From an uncultured Prevotella sp. (lineage in GTDB: Bacteria > Bacteroidota > Bacteroidia > Bacteroidales > Bacteroidaceae): a DNA stretch of 7,334 nt. The DNA is taken from contig USCX01000064.1 of NCBI GenBank assembly GCA_900553285.1, positions 1 to 7,334 of the forward strand. Reading direction: 5' to 3'. Below, one piece after another: positions 1-4,457 of the stretch (position 1 is its first letter; every line of letters begins with the position of its first letter). Under the pieces are notes generated by a model. The model saw nothing but the letters and a program-made list of their open reading frames with translations. It searched no databases and was not told the origin of the DNA. Made by a program: the position numbers and the translations under genes.

Positions 1-531
1 CAGGTAGAAGTAGTGGTCGTTCTCGCCCGAGTAACTTTTCCATGTAAGGCCGTCGTTGGTAGACAAATAACGGTTGGTCTGTTTCTTGTTTTCCAAGGTG
101 AAAGTGCCGGGGATGGAAGCGCTTTTGTAGGGGCTTAAAATCCACTCGGCGTTTTCTGGATTGCTCCCCATGACGAGCTTATCGCTCGAATTGATTCCGG
201 CTTGTTTGTCGTCCGTCGATATTTCGCAAACCAATTCAGTCTTTCCTGTCGTTTTTACATGGATGCGCCAATGCACGTATTGCGATACGTCTAAGTCAGT
301 TCCCAAGGGAATCCCGGGGAGAGCGTATTTCCCTTTGTCATAATCGTTTCCGAGCATGTAGCCTTCTGTCAGTGAGCCAGATGTCGCAATGATGTATTCT
401 TCGTTGTCGGTGATTTCATCCAACGAGGAGACGAGCTCGTAGCCTGCGTGAGCCGTGCGCGTGGCGCAGAACAGAATGCAGAAAATGAGCAGGCGAGCCA
501 AGCGGTTCGTTCTTTGTATGTCTAATCCCAT
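1..531 (-). CDS. Secreted protein of unknown function, N-terminal part (3' end beyond window)
   Basis: An open frame runs from an ATG at 531 to the window edge, giving 177 residues with no stop. The N-terminus is a classic signal peptide: basic start MGLDIQRTNRLAR, hydrophobic core LLIFCILFCA, and a TRTAHA|G cleavage site near residue 29, so the product should be exported (inference). The mature part begins YELVSSLDEITDNEEYIIA, a pattern I associate with Bacteroidales surface or secreted proteins. Around residues 129-177 a W-I-L ... F-T-L-E-N ... R-Y-L-S ... W-K-S-Y layout suggests beta-strand repeats, but I cannot name a family. No other in-frame ATG lies before the upstream TGA at 589-591. 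A purine-rich AGGAAAGGGGAAC precedes the ATG and sits inside the end of the preceding small gene, which overlaps this start by 10 bp, so translational coupling is likely. The existence and export of the protein are fairly sure; its function is unknown. Confidence 0.8.
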   Translation of the reverse strand, partial: MGLDIQRTNRLARLLIFCILFCATRTAHAGYELVSSLDEITDNEEYIIATSGSLTEGYMLGNDYDKGKYALPGIPLGTDLDVSQYVHWRIHVKTTGKTELVCEISTDDKQAGINSSDKLVMGSNPENAEWILSPYKSASIPGTFTLENKKQTNRYLSTNDGLTWKSYSGENDHYFYL

Positions 532-725
532 ATGCTGTTCCCCTTTCCTGTCTTGACTGGTGTTTGTTTTTTGCTGAAAATGGTTTGTTCATTGATGCTC
601 CCTACGGAAGTGTCAGAAGAAAATCCGATTTCAGGTGCCTCTTCAGCGCTCCCGCACAAGAAGCCCCTCTCCGGATACAGTTCGAAGATTTGTGTGAGTG
701 GTTGTACGTAATTTCTTTTGGGCAT
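522..725 (-). CDS. Small 67-residue Bacteroidales protein, 'YVQP...CGS...SIWD' type
   Basis: The frame starts at an ATG at 725 (MPKRNYVQPLTQ...) and ends ...GNSIWD with TAG at 522-524. Its layout is a short basic start, then Y-V-Q-P, an acidic E-L-Y-P-E-R segment, L-C-G-S near residues 23-26, an acidic tail and a terminal tryptophan. This matches a loosely defined group of very short proteins common in Bacteroides and Prevotella genomes; I recognise it from general pattern, not from a search. There is no signal peptide or membrane segment. The same frame stays open up to an ATG at 998, but that longer reading passes through two tandem promoter-like repeats, so I prefer the 725 start. It lies 67 bp downstream of a TATCTTTG box. 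Its last codons overlap the start of the secreted-protein gene (ATATGGGATTAG), which makes the two a coupled pair. Its role is unknown. Confidence 0.6.
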   Translation of the reverse strand: MPKRNYVQPLTQIFELYPERGFLCGSAEEAPEIGFSSDTSVGSINEQTIFSKKQTPVKTGKGNSIWD

Positions 726-792
726 ATTTGTAGATGATGAAAGAAGTGTTTTTCGTTCTCCGGTGATGATGCCGCAAACTGCAGCATTTTTG

Positions 793-800
793 CAAAGATA
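793..800 (-). promoter_or_regulatory. Bacteroidetes -7 box TATCTTTG, proximal promoter of the small gene
   Basis: On the minus strand this reads TATCTTTG, matching the Bacteroidetes primary-sigma -7 consensus TAnnTTTG. It sits 67 nt before the ATG at 725, which would give a leader of about 60 nt. No TTG is found at the usual 19-21 nt upstream. Instead an A/T-rich palindrome (AAAAAACAGTTTTTT on the minus strand) lies about 25-40 nt upstream and could act as an upstream element. This is the best candidate to drive the small gene and the secreted-protein gene. Confidence 0.6.
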
Positions 801-819
801 GTGAATGGTGAGCGACGGA

Positions 820-904
820 CCGCGGAAAAAACTGTTTTTTTGACGGTTCGCCCGATCCGTATCCTGTTTCCACGAGGCAAAGATACGAAAAGACGGGCGG
901 AGAG
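820..904. repeat. 85-bp tandem repeat, copy A
   Basis: This copy is directly followed by copy B at 905-989. The two align over all 85 columns without gaps. I count 64 of 85 identities, and 62 of 75 when the 10-bp block 868-877 is left out. The unit contains the near-palindrome AAAAAACTGTTTTTT, a CCCGA-CCG-ATCCTGT block, the 10-mer TTCCACGAGG, the minus-strand -7 box, and a G-rich GGAGAG end. Since 85 is not a multiple of 3, the repeat is not a protein repeat in any single frame, which argues for non-coding DNA. Confidence 0.85.
878..885 (-). promoter_or_regulatory. Bacteroidetes -7 box TATCTTTG within repeat copy A
   Basis: The minus strand reads TATCTTTG exactly 85 bp upstream of the proximal box. 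A GAAAAACAGGTTTTCC element lies about 25-40 nt upstream, the same distance as the A/T palindrome before the proximal box. No TTG is seen at the -33 position. The box is preceded by GCTCTCC(G/A)CCCG(T/C)CTTT-like sequence shared with the third box. It may be an additional start site giving a longer leader, or a decayed duplicate. Confidence 0.45.
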
Positions 905-989
905 CCGCAGGAAAACCTGTTTTTCTGTCGGCTGGCCCGAGCCGCATCCTGTCCTCGTGGAACAAAGATAGGGAAAGGCGGGTGGAGAG
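905..989. repeat. 85-bp tandem repeat, copy B
   Basis: This is the second copy, contiguous with copy A, with the same order of blocks. Its 10-mer at 953-962 is CCTCGTGGAA, the exact reverse complement of the equivalent 10-mer in copy A, while the flanks ATCCTGT and CAAAGATA are identical and in the same orientation. A weak trace of a further copy to the left is limited to the -7 box at 793-800 and about half of the next 19 bases. To the right, from 990, the similarity stops. Confidence 0.85.
963..970 (-). promoter_or_regulatory. Bacteroidetes -7 box TATCTTTG within repeat copy B
   Basis: This is the third minus-strand TATCTTTG, again exactly 85 bp from the previous one. The only upstream TTG (996-998 on the plus strand as CAA) is 25 nt away, longer than the usual 19-21. 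The A/T palindromic element found upstream of the other two boxes is missing here. A fourth, weaker version, CATCTTTG, lies at 1010-1017. Confidence 0.4.
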
Positions 990-1006
990 CAGCATCAATT
1001 TACGTC

Positions 1007-1033
1007 ATGCAAAGATGAAACAGGTTTTTGCAT
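1007..1033. repeat. Short inverted repeat ATGCAAA / TTTGCAT
   Basis: Perfect 7-bp arms at 1007-1013 and 1027-1033 are separated by 13 bp. The left arm overlaps the variant -7 box CATCTTTG (minus strand, 1010-1017). It could be a protein-binding site or a chance palindrome in this repeat-rich stretch. Confidence 0.35.
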
Positions 1034-1340
1034 AGCCGGTCGCGGGAATACCTTGTAAGAACGGTTTTGCTGCGGGGATATGATGTCGTGGTGTGAGGCG
1101 GTGCGGATCTGCTGTCAGGCATGGAGGGCGTGGAGGCATGAATGCGGTTCGGGGTGGATGGACGTGTTTGCAGGGATTTGGTGCGCACGGGTGGTGACTC
1201 CGTTGGGGAGGTTCGCGTGGTGGTTTCAGCCTCTGCGTGAGTGGTTTCAAGAGCTCGTTTGCGCGGTGAATTGTCCGGTCTGCATGTCAAATTGACGACT
1301 TGATTAATAAAAAAGATTAACCAAAGGCAGAAAAAGGCTC
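1034..1340. other. Gene-free stretch with strong G-over-C strand bias
   Basis: I see no convincing gene here. In 1081-1200 the top strand has about 56 G against 18 C by hand count, a very strong skew. The top-strand open frame at 1080-1295 would encode a peptide with about eight tryptophans and many cysteines in 71 residues, and the opposite frame is Thr/Pro/Ser-rich; neither looks like a natural protein. A short direct repeat is present: GCGTGGTGGTTTCA at 1215-1228 and GCGTGAGTGGTTTCA at 1235-1249. From about 1280 the sequence becomes AT-rich. Confidence 0.5.
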
Positions 1341-1346
1341 AGGTGC

Positions 1347-1377
1347 TTGCGGGCTTGTGAGGTGAATCCTATCTTTG
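1347..1377 (+). promoter_or_regulatory. Top-strand promoter TTG-N20-TATCTTTG
   Basis: TTG at 1347-1349 is followed after exactly 20 nt by TATCTTTG at 1370-1377, a full match to the Bacteroidetes -33/-7 arrangement. Initiation would fall near 1383-1386. It points away from the minus-strand genes and leads directly to the terminator-like hairpin at 1413-1449, so it appears to drive only a very short transcript. Confidence 0.6.
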
Positions 1378-1383
1378 CAGTGT

Positions 1384-1449
1384 TTTTCATGGTATTAGAT
1401 TTTAAGGTTAGTAAAGATTGGTTGTCGTGAGACAATCAATTTTTGTTTG
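1384..1449 (+). ncRNA. Candidate tiny transcript of about 65 nt, sRNA or leader
   Basis: This is inferred from a well-formed top-strand promoter followed within about 30-35 nt by a strong intrinsic terminator, with no long reading frame between. The only frame inside is a 13-codon ORF at 1389-1430, MVLDFKVSKDWLS, whose stop falls in the hairpin loop. Its peptide shows no run of one amino acid that would suggest an attenuator. No known RNA family is recognised, and the exact 5' end is a guess. Confidence 0.4.
1413..1449 (+). terminator. Intrinsic terminator with GTGA tetraloop
   Basis: ATTGGTTGTC (1417-1426) pairs with GACAATCAAT (1431-1440), with one G-U pair, around a GNRA-type GTGA loop. 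The stem can extend by AAAG (1413-1416) against TTTT (1441-1444). The U-rich tail TTTTTGTTTG follows at 1440-1449. The tail is on the right, so it works for the top strand. Confidence 0.6.
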
Positions 1450-1483
1450 TATATGTATGTTCGAGGTTGCCATGAAGTGATCG

Positions 1484-1491
1484 TACTTTTG
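1484..1491 (+). promoter_or_regulatory. Possible second top-strand -7 box TACTTTTG
   Basis: TACTTTTG fits TAnnTTTG and is followed by C, but no TTG lies at 19-21 nt upstream (the nearest TTG leaves 14 nt). Downstream lie a 12-bp hairpin (1519-1530 with 1543-1554) and then a smaller hairpin, CGTGC/GCACG (1576-1592), with a T-rich stretch at 1597-1615. This could be a second small transcript. It could equally be a leader for the 47-codon frame at 1503-1646. Confidence 0.25.
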
Positions 1492-1518
1492 CCTTTCGAG
1501 TGATGCGCGTCCGGGACA

Positions 1519-1554
1519 TGTCCACTTCCCGGGTTCTTAAAGGGGAAGTGGGCA
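1519..1554. other. Hairpin in the intergenic region
   Basis: TGTCCACTTCCC (1519-1530) pairs with GGGAAGTGGGCA (1543-1554), with one G-U pair and a 12-nt loop. A perfect 10-bp palindrome, GGACATGTCC, overlaps its left arm at 1514-1523. No T-tract follows, so it is not a simple terminator. It may be a structured RNA element of a small transcript starting near 1498, or a binding site. From here to 1737 I see no convincing gene. Confidence 0.4.
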
Positions 1555-1737
1555 GTTGTTGCGTCGGTAATATGCCGTGCGGTTTATGCACGAGGCTGTT
1601 TCATTTCTTCTTTTTCGTGGAGAATTTGCATCCGGTGGTAGCCTGATATTGTACGGATGTCATAAGTGCCTGTTGTTTATACGGGTTGGCATTGTTTGTC
1701 GCAGATGGAGTGAAGGAGGTGTGGCTTTGTGTGGAAT

Positions 1738-1786
1738 ATAAAAGAGAGAGCTCCCATTCATAAGGAGTGGGAGCTCTCTCTTTTAT
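1738..1786 (-). terminator. Strong 19-bp stem-loop terminator after the phosphorylase gene
   Basis: Arms at 1738-1756 and 1768-1786 are perfect reverse complements over 19 bp, with an 11-nt loop. On the minus strand the stem ends in CTCTCTTTTATATT, giving a T-rich tail. It begins 10 bp after the phosphorylase stop codon. Because the outer part of the stem is A/T in both directions, it may also stop top-strand transcripts coming from the intergenic region. Confidence 0.85.
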
Positions 1787-1795
1787 GAGGGCTTA

Positions 1796-4357
1796 TCAGA
1801 TAAACCAGCGGACGTAGCAGAAATCTTGCCTATGGGCCAGAAGTTTATGGCGCGGGAACATTCGGTATGCGAACTTGAATGTGCCGGCATAGTCGATGCT
1901 TGTACGTAATTCGAAGGTGTAGAGATTGCCTTCACGTTTCACCATTTTCATCGGGAGGACTTCATGAACAGTTTCGCGGTCGTGATCCGTAGCGATAACC
2001 ACGAGTTCAACGCCCAAGGCATCTTCCAAGCCTGCCTCGTCGATGACGTGTGTCACGGTGAATTCAGCTCCACTGTCGAGCGAAGCGTTTGCCAGATTCT
2101 CCGTGCGCTCAGACGATACGACGCGGATGTCATTCCAGCATGCCGCTACGCGCTCTTTCCATTGCGAGAGCTCGGCCGCTTTGGCGGCACCGTCTGCGCT
2201 GAGTTCGGCAAAGCGTTTGGCCTCAGGGATATAGAACTTGTCATAATAGTCGTCGAGTTGACGTTTCATCGTATAGTGCGGAGCGATTTGTGCGATGGAA
2301 TTCTTGATCGTCCGTACCCAGTTCTCGCTATATCCTTTGCGGTTGCGTGCGTAGAAAAGAGGAATGATTTCCTGTTCGAGCATTGAATAGATGGTCGATG
2401 CGTCCAGCTTGTCCTGATATTCCTGGTTCTGGTAAGTACGCTTTTCCGTGAGCGCCCATCCGGCGCCTTCGCGGTAGCCTTCGTACCACCAGCCATCGAG
2501 TACGGACAGGTTGACCAGTCCATTCATCAGGGCTTTTTCGCCCGACGTCCCTGATGCTTCAAGCGGGCGTGTCGGGGTGTTCATCCAGATGTCCACGCCG
2601 GAAACGAGGCGGCGCGCAAGCTGCATGTCGTAGTTTTCGAGGAACAGGATCTTGCCCAGGAACTCGGGACGCTGTGAGATTTCGAAGATCTTTTTGATCA
2701 GCCCTTGTCCTGCGCCGTCGGCGGGATGAGCCTTTCCTGCAAAGAGGAACTGGACCGGATAGTCCGGATTGTTGACTATCTTGGAGAGACGGTCGAGGTC
2801 TGTGAAGAGCAGGTGTGCTCTCTTATACGTGGCAAAACGGCGTGCGAAACCGATAAGAAGCGCGTTCGGGTTGATGCGTTCCATCAGCGAAACGACGCGG
2901 GACGGGTCTCCTTGGTTTTTGAGCCATGTTTCGCTGAACCGTGCGCGGATGTATTCCACCAACTTCGTTTTCAACTGTACGCGTGTGTTCCATATCTCTT
3001 CATCGGGTACTTCATAGATGCGGGCCCATATTTCGGGATTGCTCTGGTCGCGGTCGAACGCTTCGTCGAAGTATTTATGATAAAGTGCTTTCCATTCCTT
3101 GGCACTCCATGTCGGAAGGTGGACACCGTTTGTCACATAGCCTACGTGGCTTTCCTCTGGGTAGTAGCCGGGCCAAATTCCGCTGAACATTTCCCGGCTT
3201 ACTTTACCGTGAAGTTTGCTGACACCGTTCACCTCCTGGCATGTGCGGCAAAGGAAAGTGGACATGCAAAAGCGTTCGCCGTGATCTTCCGGGTTGGTAC
3301 GGCCCAAACCGATGAAATCATCCCAGCTGATTCCTAAGCGGGCAGGATATCCGCCCATGTATTTGCCGAAAAGCGATTCGTCGAAGTAATCGTGGCCTGC
3401 CGGGACGGGTGTGTGTACCGTGTACAGGGAGGAGGCGCGTACGAGTTCGAGCGCTTCGTCGAAATTCATGCCGCTTTCGACATAATCCACCAGACGCTGC
3501 ACGTTGCAGAAAGCGGCATGGCCTTCGTTACAGTGGTAGATGTCTTTCTTGATGCCCAGTTTTTTGAGCATGAGCATTCCGCCGATGCCCAGAAGGTATT
3601 CCTGCTTGATACGGTTTTCCCAGTCGCCGCCATACAGAGCATGAGTGATTTTGCGGTCGAACTCAGCATTCATGTCGTTGTCCGTATCGAGGAGATAGAG
3701 TTTGATGCGGCCCACGTTGACTTGCCATACATAGGCGTGAACCACATAATTGGGGAACGGAACGTCTACGATGACCTGATTGCCGTTCGTGTCCAGCAGG
3801 CGTTCGATAGGGAGACGGTCGAAATCCTGGGCTTCGTAGTTGGCAATCTGCTGGCCGTCCATAGAGAGGGTCTGCGTAAAGTAGCCGTAGCGGTACAGCA
3901 GTCCTACGCCGCATAAGTCAACATTACTGTCGGAAGCCTCTTTCAGGTAGTCGCCGGCCAAAATGCCTAAGCCGCCGGAGTATATCTTCAACACATGCGA
4001 GAGGCCATATTCCATACAGAAATATGCGACGGAGGGACGGGTTTGGTCCGGCTTCTCAGCCAAGTAGTTGTTGAAGATGGTATACACGGCGTCTATGCGC
4101 GACATCAGACGCTCGTCGTGTGAAAGTTCGGTAAGGCGGTCATAGCTCAAACGGTTGAGCAGCTCGACAGGATTTTGTCCCACCTTGCGGAACAATTCTT
4201 TGTCCAGGCTGCGGAAGAGGTCGAAGGCCTCATTGTTCCAGCTCCACCAAAGATTGTGTGCCAAAACGTCGAGCGCTTTCAACGACTCGGGAATACGGGA
4301 TTTCACCGTGATTACTCGCCAATTCGGAGTATTGGCATTACTTGTCATTACGTTCAT
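1796..4357 (-). CDS. glgP: Alpha-glucan (glycogen) phosphorylase, GT35, DUF3417-containing type
   Basis: This 853-residue enzyme releases glucose 1-phosphate from the non-reducing ends of glycogen or maltodextrin, using pyridoxal phosphate, in the cytoplasm. The N-terminus (about 21-78) carries the DUF3417 pattern L-A-H-N-L-W-W-S-W ... G-Q-N-P-V-E-L-L. The phosphorylase core follows with YFCMEYGLS (112-120), HCNEGHAA (275-282), GFARRFATYKRA (503-514) and GKAHPAD (541-547). The EASGTSGEK motif places the PLP-binding lysine at K608. After about residue 760 comes an extra beta-rich C-terminal segment ending in YVRWFI, which I recall from Bacteroidetes homologues. The length suits this shorter-core subfamily rather than the MalP/GlgP type of E. 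coli. The ATG at 4357 is preceded by AGGAAACAA; a second ATG lies three codons in. It lies 100 bp after the glycogen synthase gene and is probably transcribed with it. No frameshift or missing key residue is seen. Confidence 0.93.
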   Translation of the reverse strand: MNVMTSNANTPNWRVITVKSRIPESLKALDVLAHNLWWSWNNEAFDLFRSLDKELFRKVGQNPVELLNRLSYDRLTELSHDERLMSRIDAVYTIFNNYLAEKPDQTRPSVAYFCMEYGLSHVLKIYSGGLGILAGDYLKEASDSNVDLCGVGLLYRYGYFTQTLSMDGQQIANYEAQDFDRLPIERLLDTNGNQVIVDVPFPNYVVHAYVWQVNVGRIKLYLLDTDNDMNAEFDRKITHALYGGDWENRIKQEYLLGIGGMLMLKKLGIKKDIYHCNEGHAAFCNVQRLVDYVESGMNFDEALELVRASSLYTVHTPVPAGHDYFDESLFGKYMGGYPARLGISWDDFIGLGRTNPEDHGERFCMSTFLCRTCQEVNGVSKLHGKVSREMFSGIWPGYYPEESHVGYVTNGVHLPTWSAKEWKALYHKYFDEAFDRDQSNPEIWARIYEVPDEEIWNTRVQLKTKLVEYIRARFSETWLKNQGDPSRVVSLMERINPNALLIGFARRFATYKRAHLLFTDLDRLSKIVNNPDYPVQFLFAGKAHPADGAGQGLIKKIFEISQRPEFLGKILFLENYDMQLARRLVSGVDIWMNTPTRPLEASGTSGEKALMNGLVNLSVLDGWWYEGYREGAGWALTEKRTYQNQEYQDKLDASTIYSMLEQEIIPLFYARNRKGYSENWVRTIKNSIAQIAPHYTMKRQLDDYYDKFYIPEAKRFAELSADGAAKAAELSQWKERVAACWNDIRVVSSERTENLANASLDSGAEFTVTHVIDEAGLEDALGVELVVIATDHDRETVHEVLPMKMVKREGNLYTFELRTSIDYAGTFKFAYRMFPRHKLLAHRQDFCYVRWFI

Positions 4358-4457
4358 TTGTTTCCTGTATTATGGAATGTGACTTTTTACGTTCTGTTTT
4401 ATTTTATCGGGACAGCTTCGGCGGAATTGCTTTCAACCTCGGCTTGTAGGATTCGCT
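4358..4457 (-). other. 100-bp spacer between glycogen synthase and phosphorylase genes
   Basis: No terminator with a T-tract and no TAnnTTTG box was found. A 7-bp inverted repeat, GCGGAAT (4421-4427) and ATTCCGC (4460-4466), lies 32 nt apart; its right arm covers the end of the synthase gene. It could form a weak processing or stability hairpin. The lack of a terminator supports read-through from the synthase gene into the phosphorylase gene. Confidence 0.4.

Noticed and set aside
161..343. 60-codon top-strand frame opposite the secreted-protein gene
   Set aside because: It is a shadow of the minus-strand frame, which has a signal peptide, a good start context and a coupled upstream gene.
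826..841. AAAAAACTGTTTTTTT as an intrinsic terminator
   Set aside because: The stem is almost only A-T with a one-base centre and no GC core. It is better seen as an A/T-rich upstream element or simple palindrome.
820..989. CRISPR array
   Set aside because: There are only two contiguous 85-bp imperfect units, without spacers, and no cas genes are present.
522..998. 158-codon minus-strand frame containing the small 67-residue gene
   Set aside because: Its N-terminal half runs through the two 85-bp repeats and their promoter boxes, and the repeat length is not a multiple of 3. Only the part from the ATG at 725 looks like protein, so only that was called.
1080..1295. 71-codon top-strand frame and the 96-codon frame opposite (1000-1290)
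   Set aside because: Amino-acid composition is extreme (about eight Trp in 71 residues; Thr/Pro/Ser-rich on the other strand) and is explained by the G-rich skew of the DNA. No promoter or ribosome site was seen.
1441..1500. Possible tRNA T-arm around GTTCGAG
   Set aside because: No matching acceptor stem, anticodon arm or CCA-side pairing could be found around it.
2705..3337. 210-codon top-strand frame opposite the phosphorylase gene, with the 174-codon frame at 3392-3916
   Set aside because: They lie antisense to a fully conserved phosphorylase. Long antisense frames are expected in coding DNA of this composition, and their translations match no known pattern.
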